NCBI RefSeq assembly: GCF_020524025.1
Contig: NZ_JAIVKN010000002.1
Span: 558,001 to 622,000 of the forward strand
Source: Halobacillus litoralis
GTDB taxonomy: Bacteria; Bacillota; Bacilli; Bacillales; Halobacillaceae
Direction: 5' to 3'
Length of the DNA stretch: 64,000 nt
The notes beneath the pieces are model-generated. The model saw only the letters and a list, made by a program, of their open reading frames with translations, made no database searches and was not told the origin of the DNA. Shown here in pieces: positions 1-12,190 of the stretch (position 1 is the stretch's first letter; each line of letters begins with the position of its first letter). Both the position numbers and the translations under genes were made by a program.

Positions 1-744
1 ATCTTCCTGAGCTTCATCTGATGCAGCCTCTTCCTTAGCTTGTTCAATAATCTTGCTCATTGGTTGACCGAAGAAATCTTCCGGGTTGACCGGCTGACCG
101 TCACTGCGCACTTCAAAGTGTACATGAACGCCGCTTGCTTGTCCGAAAGAATTCCGGCCCGCTGAACCAAGAACATCACCTTGAGCAACATCAGATCCTG
201 CTAAAACTTCGACATCTTCTAAACTAGCATACACAGTCGAAACATTTTCATCATGTGTGATTTCTATTACATTGCCGTATAGCGGATCTTCTTTTACTTC
301 AGTGACTGTTCCTGACAGAGCAGCTGTAACTTCAAAAGCTTCTCCATCTTCTCTAGTAATATCTACGCCTTCACTTTGGTAGTATTTATTGTTGTATAGG
401 ACCAGTGCACTTTCTTGATCTTGCTCAGAAGCGTTATAATCATAGAATTTAGTGACAATGGAAGCTGCTTTTTCGTCAGCTACTGGCATTTGAATATTTT
501 CTTGATGATCCATAACAGGGACAGAATCTTTCTCATTGTCCGTTGTCAAAAATTCATCTTGAACCTTTGAATCAGGTTGTTCAGCGATTTGATCTTCTAA
601 ATCACTGGCTCCCTGTTGATACCAGAATACTCCCACAAGCACGAGTGCTGCCACCGACAAATACAAAGCTGGATACAACCATTTCTTGCGCATCAAGCGT
701 TTAAACTTTAATTTAGTCACGCTTTTTTTACCTTCCTCTTTCAT
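1..744 (-). CDS. spoIIQ: SpoIIQ, forespore membrane M23-like protein (C-terminus beyond window)
   Basis: SpoIIQ is made in the forespore and joins mother-cell SpoIIIAH across the intermembrane space to form the engulfment/feeding channel. Seen: a basic N-terminus, one membrane segment at about residues 23-42, an acidic linker, then a LytM/M23 fold ending in HVHFEVR and QPVNPEDFFG. The first zinc-ligand histidine is replaced (SEGVD instead of HxGxD, near residue 123), and the later YAHL motif reads YASL, so the peptidase is probably inactive, as in B. subtilis SpoIIQ. The ATG at 744 is chosen because GAGGTG sits 6 nt upstream; the ATG at 750 would touch that site. The gene runs off the left edge without a stop. 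It lies next to spoIID, as in B. subtilis. Confidence 0.93.
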   Translation of the reverse strand, partial: MKEEGKKSVTKLKFKRLMRKKWLYPALYLSVAALVLVGVFWYQQGASDLEDQIAEQPDSKVQDEFLTTDNEKDSVPVMDHQENIQMPVADEKAASIVTKFYDYNASEQDQESALVLYNNKYYQSEGVDITREDGEAFEVTAALSGTVTEVKEDPLYGNVIEITHDENVSTVYASLEDVEVLAGSDVAQGDVLGSAGRNSFGQASGVHVHFEVRSDGQPVNPEDFFGQPMSKIIEQAKEEAASDEAQED

Positions 745-920
745 GTTCATCACCTCAAAAACCATTCTGAACACATATTGGATAATCTATACATAAAGAG
801 GAAAAAATTATTAAACAAAAATGAAAACTTTCTCATAATCAAGCGAATTCCTATTCTAACCTGTCGCTTAAGGCCTCACGTAAAGAGTTTCAGCTTTGCA
901 GGGATATTAATTTCTATAGA

Positions 921-954
921 AAAAAGGATGCCGGGGGATCCCGGCATCCTTTTT
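921..954. terminator. Bidirectional-looking perfect hairpin between spoIIQ and spoIID
   Basis: A perfect 15-bp stem (921-935 with 940-954) has a GGAT loop and A/T runs at both ends. It ends spoIID transcripts on the minus strand and separates spoIID from spoIIQ. Confidence 0.85.
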
Positions 955-969
955 TCTGATGGACAGTTC

Positions 970-1995
970 TTAATTAACTGGTTTATTTTCACCTGGAGAT
1001 AAAGCTGCTGTTTGAGTGCTTAATGGAGATATTTCTGTATTTTGATAATAATGAGCAATGATGTCTTTGTATCCTTTTCCTGTCTTCGCCATTCCATTAG
1101 CCCCATACTGACTCATCCCCACACCATGACCATAGCCTTTAGTTGTGAAAATTACGTGGTCCCCTTTTTGTTGAATAGAGAAATCACTGGAAGATAATCC
1201 AAACTTTTCACGGATTTCCCTGCCTGTAAATGTGTGGTCAGCAATATGAACCTCATCTACACGGTTCCCCTCTGTCTTCGTCATGGTGGTGTCTTCAATC
1301 ATACTTCCAAGGGAAATCCCCAAGGTTTGTTCCACCTCTGCAACAGTGACAATCTTTTGATCTGCAAACTTCGGTGACTCCTGATCCCATGGACTTTCTA
1401 CACTTTTCAAATAAGGAATATCCTGTCCCCAGTAGTCCCCTGCATTTTCTGTATAACCGTTGCTTGTTGAAAAGAAAGAAGCTGTGATGGGTTTATGATC
1501 ATACGTGATAATTTCTCCTTTGGTAGCCGTCACAGCTTCATTGATTTTTGCCATATTTTCCGTAAAATTCTCTTTCCAAAGGCTCCTCAATTCATTCTCA
1601 TCTTTATATACCTGATGAGTGACTGTGTCTGTTACATCCGCTTCTCCTGAAACCTTTTCCCCCTGTACAATATGCTGGGTGATATAAGTCCTTGCAGCAA
1701 GTGCTTGTGCTTTTAAAGCTTCAACCTCAAAATTTACAGGCATCTCTGAAGCAACAACCCTTGCTACATAAGTTTCCAAAGGTACGTCTTCCACTTGTTC
1801 AGAACTGCTTCTCCATACTTTCACAGAAAAAGGGGCGTCTTCCAGGGTGGTCACTTGTTCTTTGTGTGCCGTTTCTTCCACTCTTTCCATACTGCCGGAA
1901 TTCGTAAAAGGAACGACGATCAATGTTGGTAGTACGAGTATTGTAACAAGTAAGCCGCTTACAGCCAGTATTCCGATCCCATTGTTTTTTTTCAT
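970..1995 (-). CDS. spoIID: SpoIID, stage II sporulation lytic transglycosylase
   Basis: SpoIID is the mother-cell peptidoglycan lytic transglycosylase of the SpoIID/SpoIIP/SpoIIM engulfment machine; it cleaves glycan strands after SpoIIP removes stem peptides. Seen: an N-terminal signal anchor (residues about 7-28), then the SpoIID domain with PLETYVARVVASEMP and ALKAQALAARTYI, where the Glu of SEMP is the likely catalytic acid, and the C-terminal GYGHGVGMSQYGANGMA motif. Length 341 aa is normal. ATG 1995 is chosen over GTG 2013 and ATG 2001 because AGGAGG (2002-2007) lies 6 nt before it and abuts the ATG at 2001. The gene is transcribed after murA1 but is separated from it by a terminator, so it probably has its own promoter. 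Confidence 0.96.
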   Translation of the reverse strand: MKKNNGIGILAVSGLLVTILVLPTLIVVPFTNSGSMERVEETAHKEQVTTLEDAPFSVKVWRSSSEQVEDVPLETYVARVVASEMPVNFEVEALKAQALAARTYITQHIVQGEKVSGEADVTDTVTHQVYKDENELRSLWKENFTENMAKINEAVTATKGEIITYDHKPITASFFSTSNGYTENAGDYWGQDIPYLKSVESPWDQESPKFADQKIVTVAEVEQTLGISLGSMIEDTTMTKTEGNRVDEVHIADHTFTGREIREKFGLSSSDFSIQQKGDHVIFTTKGYGHGVGMSQYGANGMAKTGKGYKDIIAHYYQNTEISPLSTQTAALSPGENKPVN

Positions 1996-2033
1996 CCGCA
2001 TCCTCCTGGTCACATAGTAGATCCCTCTACTAA

Positions 2034-2041
2034 AATGTATC
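2034..2041 (-). promoter_or_regulatory. Possible sigma-E -10 element for spoIID
   Basis: On the minus strand the octamer GATACATT matches the sigma-E -10 consensus CATACANT at 7 of 8 positions, and spoIID is a known sigma-E gene in B. subtilis. The -35 region is not convincing, so the call is tentative. Confidence 0.3.
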
Positions 2042-2064
2042 CAAAAATGGAAGATGATAGAACA

Positions 2065-2105
2065 AAAAATGCCTGCCTATTTCAAAAATATTGAAACAGG
2101 CAGGC
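2065..2105 (-). terminator. murA1 terminator
   Basis: The 8-bp GC-rich arms GCCTGCCT (2071-2078) and AGGCAGGC (2098-2105) are extended by TTTCAA/TTGAAA. A T6 run follows on the minus strand just past the murA1 stop. Confidence 0.85.
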
Positions 2106-2121
2106 TATTATGATGTATATA

Positions 2122-3432
2122 TTATAATGTCGATACAGATTCGCTCGGTTCATGGTCTTCGTTGTATACATCTTCTTCTTTTACGCGTTCGATGTCTGCG
2201 CCAAGCTGAGCCAGCTTTTCAGTAAAGTTCACATAGCCACGGTCCAAGTGCTTAAGTTCGGTCACTCTTGTGTAGCCATCAGCAACTAATCCAGCCAGGA
2301 TCAATGCTGCACCTGCTCTTAAATCAGTAGCAGCGACTTCAGCTCCCTGCAGGGAAGATGGACCATCAATAATAACACTGCGTCCCTCAATTTTAAGCTT
2401 CGCGTTCATGCGGCGAAATTCTTCCACGTGCATAAAGCGGTTCTCAAAAACCGTTTCCGTAATGACACTCGTTCCTGCTGCATTCAGCATAAGTGACATC
2501 ATCTGGGACTGCATATCTGTCGGAAAGCCTGGATGTGGCATGGTTTTAATATCTGTAGCTTTCAAAATATCAGGTCCAATGACACGAAGACCTTCTCCTT
2601 CTTCCTTAATAACTACGCCCATCTCTTCCATTTTAGAAACAAGAGGACGTAAGTGTTCATGCATGGCACCTTTAACAAGGACATTGCCTCCCGTAATAGC
2701 TGCAGCTACCATAAACGTACCTGCTTCAATACGGTCAGGAATAATTGTGTGCTCCGCCCCTGTCAGCTTTTCAGCACCTACGATTCTGATTGTCTCTGTT
2801 CCAGCTCCGACGATGTCTGCGCCCATCTTATTCAAATAGTTCGCAAGATCAACAATCTCCGGCTCTTTTGCACAGTTCTCAAGAATCGTCGTACCATCGG
2901 CAAGCGCCGCAGCCATCATGACGTTTTCTGTAGCTCCTACACTAGGAACATCAAAGTAGATCTTGGCCCCTTTAAGACGACCTTTAACTTCAGCTTCGAT
3001 ATAGCCATTGCCTACAGTCACGTGTGCGCCCATAGCTTCGAAACCTTTTAAGTGCTGGTCAATTGGACGTGAACCAATAGCACATCCGCCTGGTAAGGCA
3101 ACCTTAGCATGGCCATACCGGGCCAAAAGTGGTCCCAGTACAAGAACAGAGGCACGCATTTTCCTCACATACTCTATAGGGGCTTCTGTTGTTAATTTAT
3201 CAGAAGCGTCAACAGTAACGGTATTTCCCACCATATTGACATCTGCGTTCATATGTCGGATTACTTCATTAATCGTATATACATCAGCTAAAGCAGGTAC
3301 TTCGTGTAGTATACTTTTTCCTTCACTTGCAATAATACTTGCTGCGATGACAGGCAGTACGGCATTCTTGGCACCTTCTGCTTTCACGGTACCGTTCAGC
3401 TGCCTCCCACCACGGACGATGATTTTTTCCAA
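2122..3432 (-). CDS. murAA: MurA1, UDP-N-acetylglucosamine 1-carboxyvinyltransferase
   Basis: It catalyses the first committed step of peptidoglycan synthesis, transfer of enolpyruvate from PEP to UDP-GlcNAc in the cytoplasm. Seen: the EPSP-synthase-like fold over all 436 residues, the KNAVLP substrate motif (Lys22), the active-site loop [14 protein letters not shown] with catalytic Cys117 (the fosfomycin target), and [13 protein letters not shown]. It starts at TTG 3432, with GGAGGAG 8 nt upstream and no in-frame ATG nearby; the N-terminus MEKIIVRGG matches the family. The position before spoIID marks it as MurAA, the main Bacillus enzyme; a paralogue lies at 29272. The C-terminus carries a short acidic tail. 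Confidence 0.97.
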   Translation of the reverse strand: MEKIIVRGGRQLNGTVKAEGAKNAVLPVIAASIIASEGKSILHEVPALADVYTINEVIRHMNADVNMVGNTVTVDASDKLTTEAPIEYVRKMRASVLVLGPLLARYGHAKVALPGGCAIGSRPIDQHLKGFEAMGAHVTVGNGYIEAEVKGRLKGAKIYFDVPSVGATENVMMAAALADGTTILENCAKEPEIVDLANYLNKMGADIVGAGTETIRIVGAEKLTGAEHTIIPDRIEAGTFMVAAAITGGNVLVKGAMHEHLRPLVSKMEEMGVVIKEEGEGLRVIGPDILKATDIKTMPHPGFPTDMQSQMMSLMLNAAGTSVITETVFENRFMHVEEFRRMNAKLKIEGRSVIIDGPSSLQGAEVAATDLRAGAALILAGLVADGYTRVTELKHLDRGYVNFTEKLAQLGADIERVKEEDVYNEDHEPSESVSTL

Positions 3433-3466
3433 GGTTCATTCTCCTCCGCGTCCATATTCACTATTA

Positions 3467-4177
3467 TTAATATTCAGCAGTTATAATGGGTGTGCCAATA
3501 GTGATGGTTGTCTCTCCGCCCAAAGTTCTGGTGGAGAATTGGACATTCATTAATTGTTCACCTAAAGGTATTGACTGTCCCCACTCTTTTGTTATGCCGG
3601 ATCTGCTGGTCCAGCCTTTTTCGTCGACTTCATCTATAGTTGCTACGTTGTATGCTTCTTTGAATTTTTTATACACTAAAACATCGTCTATCATACCATT
3701 TTTACTTGCCTTTAGACAAGTGAAAATGGTAACAGATTCACCGAAGAGTCGACTTTTAACGTCATTTAACTGCAAGGACAGCTCCTTTGCTAATGGTGGT
3801 GTTCCCTGTCCTTTAATGGTGTAAACCATTTCTATCTTACTTTTACTATTTTTGGGTGAAACCATGGTATAAGTTTCGACGATTTCTTCATTTTTCTGAC
3901 GGTCCGTTACAATATACTTGTCTGCCTGCATTGATTGATCTGTTTCAATCACTGGATTGACAAATGAAGATAAAATTCTCCGTTTCTTCTCCTCTGCCTC
4001 ACTCCAGGATATTTTTTGTTTCATTGTAATCGTCCACTCATTTACTGTTAGCTGCTTATCCACAGCAAATGACGCGAATTTCATTAACGGCTCAACATCC
4101 CCTGTCATTTCCTGTGGATAAGCACCTGCACTTAAAATTAATAAAGCAATAATTCCAGCAAAAATACTCTTAACCAT
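3467..4177 (-). CDS. ywmB: YwmB-family exported protein
   Basis: This belongs to the YwmB family (TATA-box-binding-like fold), always found next to murA/spoIID in Bacillaceae; its function is not established. Seen: a hydrophobic signal sequence at residues 5-20 ending near AGAYPQ, then about 210 residues with no catalytic motif, including a GQGTPPLAKELSLQL segment typical of the family. The second ATG (4177) is preferred because GGGGAGG lies 7 nt upstream; the ATG at 4183 is only 1 nt from it. The mature protein is probably extracytoplasmic. It lies 34 bp upstream of murA1 and may be cotranscribed. Confidence 0.85.
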   Translation of the reverse strand: MVKSIFAGIIALLILSAGAYPQEMTGDVEPLMKFASFAVDKQLTVNEWTITMKQKISWSEAEEKKRRILSSFVNPVIETDQSMQADKYIVTDRQKNEEIVETYTMVSPKNSKSKIEMVYTIKGQGTPPLAKELSLQLNDVKSRLFGESVTIFTCLKASKNGMIDDVLVYKKFKEAYNVATIDEVDEKGWTSRSGITKEWGQSIPLGEQLMNVQFSTRTLGGETTITIGTPIITAEY

Positions 4178-4277
4178 AACCATGCCTCCCCAAGCATTGA
4201 CTTACTATAAGTTTGACCTGAGAAGAACATAATCATACGAAACAATTCCTAACAACATTAGACAAATAACCATCCAC

Positions 4278-4511
4278 TCAGAATAGGTAAATAAGACTAT
4301 TTGACCACGAAAGAAAGTCTAAGAAGAAATTGCTCACTGTTGTTCCTAAAGCAATGGTAATCATAATCAGCAAAGCTCGCGCTTCAAACACTCGATTCTT
4401 TCTCAAAAAGGCATCAAAATTGACAGACTGAAGCACCCTCCAGGTAATTATGATGAAAATCAAGTGAGAGGTCATACTTAAAACAGCCTCTTCTGCGAAA
4501 TATTGTTCCAA
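4278..4511 (-). CDS. DUF1146 (YwzB-like) small membrane protein
   Basis: A 77-residue integral membrane protein with two predicted helices (about residues 10-27 and 46-66), matching the DUF1146/YwzB family that sits between the atp operon and ywmB in Bacillaceae. Function unknown. The start is TTG 4511: AAGGAGGG lies 6 nt upstream and no ATG gives a suitable reading. Linkage to ywmB-murA is conserved, which hints at an envelope role, but the sequence itself shows no catalytic residues. Confidence 0.8.
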   Translation of the reverse strand: MEQYFAEEAVLSMTSHLIFIIITWRVLQSVNFDAFLRKNRVFEARALLIMITIALGTTVSNFFLDFLSWSNSLIYLF

Positions 4512-4717
4512 GATGTTCCCTCCTTTTCGTTGGGATCATGGGTGTTGTCGATTTTTGAATTTCAACCACTCTATAAAAGCAGGTGACGACAAAAGAGTAA
4601 GCATACCTCTTTATTTCCCGGGGAATATTCAGGATAACACTTCTTTTTGACATTGTATCCTATCAAAAAATGTCAACAGAAGCTCCGGAATCAACACTTT
4701 AGCATTCAATCTTTTCA

Positions 4718-4746
4718 CAAAAAAACTGCTCTCAAGAAGAAAGCAG
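4718..4746 (-). terminator. atp operon terminator
   Basis: On the minus strand CTGCTTTC pairs with GAGAGCAG (8 bp including one U-G) and is followed by T7, directly after the atpC stop. The wobble pairs only on the minus strand, which fits the orientation. Confidence 0.85.
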
Positions 4747-4747
4747 C

Positions 4748-5197
<450 letters not shown>

Positions 5198-5224
5198 TCA
5201 AGCCCCTCTCTCCTTCAGACCTGT

Positions 5225-7548
<2,324 letters not shown>

Positions 7549-7575
7549 TCACCACCCTTTCTAGCTATGATTCAT

Positions 7576-9090
<1,515 letters not shown>

Positions 9091-9099
9091 TCACCCCTA

Positions 9100-9645
9100 T
9101 CATCTTTTATTCGATACTAGTTCACGTTCCATACGGCTTAACTTGCCGCTTACTGAACCATCGAAAATTCGATTCCCAATTCTGACGCGAATGCCGCCAA
9201 GCAAAGAAGAATCAATTATATTTGTAATGTTCAAGGATTGCTTTTCTACTTTTGGAGCAAATGTTTTAGAAATTTGCTGCTTTTCCTCATCGGAAAGTTC
9301 CCGTACAGAGTAAACGGTAGCTTCAGCTATACCTTTTTGATCAGCGATCTTAGTTAAGTATTCACTAATGATATCTAAGATCAAATCTTCTCTATGACGG
9401 TCTACGAGGAGGTTCAACGTGTTCAACACTTCAGTTGTCATGCCCTGAAATGATTTCGAAAATACACGTTTTTTATCTTCCGTCGTAATCTTCGGATGCT
9501 TTAAAAATGTGTATACGGAAGAGTTCCCACGGAGAACTTGTCTTACTGTTTTTAACTCTTCTCCGATTTGATCGACTTTCTTTCGTTCCTGAGCAAGTTG
9601 AAAAAGGGCTTGTGCATAGCGCTTCGCAACGACTGTGCCACTCAT
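9100..9645 (-). CDS. atpH: ATP synthase delta subunit
   Basis: Delta joins the top of F1 to the b-subunit peripheral stalk. Seen: AKRYAQALFQLA at the N-terminus (the OSCP/delta signature region) and the C-terminal SLLGGIRVRIGNRIFDGSVSGKL motif; 181 aa. The start ATG overlaps the atpF stop by 4 bp, so translation is probably coupled to atpF, a common arrangement in Bacillus atp operons. Confidence 0.96.
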   Translation of the reverse strand: MSGTVVAKRYAQALFQLAQERKKVDQIGEELKTVRQVLRGNSSVYTFLKHPKITTEDKKRVFSKSFQGMTTEVLNTLNLLVDRHREDLILDIISEYLTKIADQKGIAEATVYSVRELSDEEKQQISKTFAPKVEKQSLNITNIIDSSLLGGIRVRIGNRIFDGSVSGKLSRMERELVSNKR

Positions 9646-10166
9646 CGTTCTTCTCCCGCTTCACTGATGTATTGCTGGATCAGATGATCTTGATCCTCTT
9701 TCGAAAGCTCTTTTTCAATAACTTTGGACGCAATCATCACAGACATAGAAGCAACCTGATCTTTAAGCGACTGGATTGCCTTTTCCTTCTCTTGAACAAT
9801 CTCTTGTTTCGCATTTTCTTTCATTCGGTCTGCTTCCGTACGAGCAGATTGAATGATGGATTGCTCCTGTTGAGTAGCTGTTTTTCGTGCATCCTCTATA
9901 ATCTTTTGCGCATCCTGCCTTGTCTTTTTCAACTCTTCTGAAGCTTCACGCTGCATTCTTTGAGCTTCTTCACGACTCTTTTCAGCCGTGTCTATTTCGT
10001 TCGAGATATAATCTTCTCGTTCTTTCATCATATTCATGAAAGGTCCCCAGGCGAATTTCTTAAGTAACGCTAATAGAACGATGAAAAGAACCAATTGCAC
10101 GATCATATCACCGAGGTTAAGTCCGCCTTCAGCACCGAGAACTAACATATTAGTAAAAGTCTGCAC
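9642..10166 (-). CDS. atpF: ATP synthase subunit b
   Basis: Peripheral-stalk subunit of Fo. Seen: one N-terminal membrane helix (LNLGDMIVQLVLFIVLLALL), the conserved WGPFMNMMKEREDYI after it, then a long charged helix rich in Glu/Lys/Arg that forms the right-handed coiled coil. The GTG at 10166 is preferred because AAGGAG lies about 8 nt upstream; the longer reading to 10187 (ATG-like TTG) has no ribosome site. A small CCCCTAAGGGG palindrome lies just upstream. Length then is 174 aa. Confidence 0.93.
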   Translation of the reverse strand: MQTFTNMLVLGAEGGLNLGDMIVQLVLFIVLLALLKKFAWGPFMNMMKEREDYISNEIDTAEKSREEAQRMQREASEELKKTRQDAQKIIEDARKTATQQEQSIIQSARTEADRMKENAKQEIVQEKEKAIQSLKDQVASMSVMIASKVIEKELSKEDQDHLIQQYISEAGEER

Positions 10167-10286
10167 CTTGCTCACTCCTTTCAACACCCCTAAGGGGCTC
10201 TACATAACAAAAACCCGGCTTAAAGGTTTAAGTCGAAGTTTTAATTCTCAAGAAATGGGTAAATAGAGTTTGGCTGATGTATAGAA

Positions 10287-10316
10287 GATGGCGAAGAAAT
10301 TTTTCGCTTCGCCATC
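10287..10316 (-). other. Stem-loop between atpE and atpF
   Basis: A perfect 10-bp stem GATGGCGAAG/CTTCGCCATC (10287-10296 with 10307-10316) with a 10-nt loop starts 14 nt past the atpE stop. No T-run follows on the minus strand, so it looks like an mRNA-stabilising, processing or partial-readthrough element rather than a full terminator. It could help keep c-subunit output above that of the distal genes. Confidence 0.6.
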
Positions 10317-10330
10317 ACTCTCACATGTCT

Positions 10331-10579
<249 letters not shown>

Positions 10580-10582
10580 TTA

Positions 10583-11329
<747 letters not shown>

Positions 11330-11710
11330 CTATTCTGTTTCATGTTTCAACAGGTAGTCTATTAAAATGACAAAGTAGGCTGTCATTAGGCCCAATACTA
11401 CTGAGATAATGTGGAAATGTTCTTCGAATTGAAGTGCAATTACGGCTGCTAAAGCGCCTGTGGCTAATCGTGTGAACGTACCAATATTTGGTTTTCGTTG
11501 CTTAGAGTTTGATGTATCCGTGGAATGTTCACCTAGTCTGGATATCTTTCGCTGCATAGTCCATAGGTTGTAAAAGCTTAAAGTGGTTCCTAATAAAAGG
11601 CCTGAGAAAACCGGTTTCCAAGGTGTAAGCCCCCATCCTAAAACGAGAAATGCTAATAGGTAGAACATCCATTTTCGTTGACGGGATATCATTTGTTGAT
11701 AGTCTTCCAT
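11330..11710 (-). CDS. atpI: ATP synthase subunit I (AtpI)
   Basis: Assembly factor and putative Mg2+/Ca2+ transport helper of the F1Fo enzyme; it aids c-ring assembly in several bacteria. Seen: four hydrophobic segments (about residues 12-28, 30-46, 72-92 and 97-117) across 126 aa, with no soluble domain. It is the second gene of the operon, one base after atpZ and 25 bp before atpB, as expected for Bacillus. Confidence 0.9.
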   Translation of the reverse strand: MEDYQQMISRQRKWMFYLLAFLVLGWGLTPWKPVFSGLLLGTTLSFYNLWTMQRKISRLGEHSTDTSNSKQRKPNIGTFTRLATGALAAVIALQFEEHFHIISVVLGLMTAYFVILIDYLLKHETE

Positions 11711-11711
11711 G

Positions 11712-11930
11712 TTAATCGTCTCCCGAGTACGTGCGTACTAAATGAATGGTCCCATATGTACCTGCCCCTAAACCGAGGAAAAGTCCAATAATCAGGAATG
11801 TAGGTGCGGTGGATAGGAGGTCATCGATCCATTTCCCAATAAAAACACCAGCTAAAGGACCGCCGGCTAAATGAGAAACGATAGCGCTGGTGAGCGCCAT
11901 AGCATGAAATGATGACTTAGATCGTTTCAT
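11712..11930 (-). CDS. atpZ: AtpZ-family small membrane protein
   Basis: A 72-residue protein with two membrane helices and the family signature AGGPLAGVFIGKWIDDLL followed by FLIIGLFLGLGAGTYG. AtpZ and AtpI together have been linked to Mg2+ supply and ATP synthase stability in alkaliphilic Bacillus. It is the first gene of the operon, ATG at 11930 with GGGAG upstream, and lies 88 bp from the mapped promoter. Confidence 0.88.
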   Translation of the reverse strand: MKRSKSSFHAMALTSAIVSHLAGGPLAGVFIGKWIDDLLSTAPTFLIIGLFLGLGAGTYGTIHLVRTYSGDD

Positions 11931-12017
11931 TTTTTTACACTCTCCCTTTTAGGTTAGGAGAAGTTGTAATCCTGGAAGTTAACCTTCTATGAAAACCTTA
12001 TCATTCTATCCTATGTA

Positions 12018-12046
12018 AGAATACAATAGGGGTCGGTTCATGTCAA
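12018..12046 (-). promoter_or_regulatory. Sigma-A promoter of the atp operon
   Basis: On the minus strand TTGACA (12041-12046) and TATTCT (12018-12023) are separated by 17 bp, about 90 bp upstream of atpZ. The -35 is perfect, and the -10 matches TATAAT at 4 of 6 positions. Confidence 0.75.
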
Positions 12047-12151
12047 TGAGTATGTGATTAAAAATACAAATGTTTGACACCATTCGATCACATTTCCGTC
12101 ACATTTCAGTTGCATTCCTGATCGAAAAAGAGAACTTGTCTTTTTATATAG

Positions 12152-12190
12152 AAAAAACCACCATAAAAAAAGAAAATATGGTGGTTTTTT
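12152..12190. terminator. Terminator of the S8 protease gene
   Basis: A perfect 14-bp stem (12152-12165 with 12177-12190) has A6 and T6 at its ends, so it can work both ways. The protease TGA stop at 12190-12192 overlaps its edge. Confidence 0.85.

Noticed and set aside
3008-3553. Plus-strand open frame opposite murA1 and ywmB
   Set aside because: Antisense shadow of a highly conserved gene; no start signal or family match.
4414-4653. Minus-strand open frame upstream of the DUF1146 gene
   Set aside because: It overlaps the TTG start of DUF1146 and its ribosome site in another frame and looks like nothing known.
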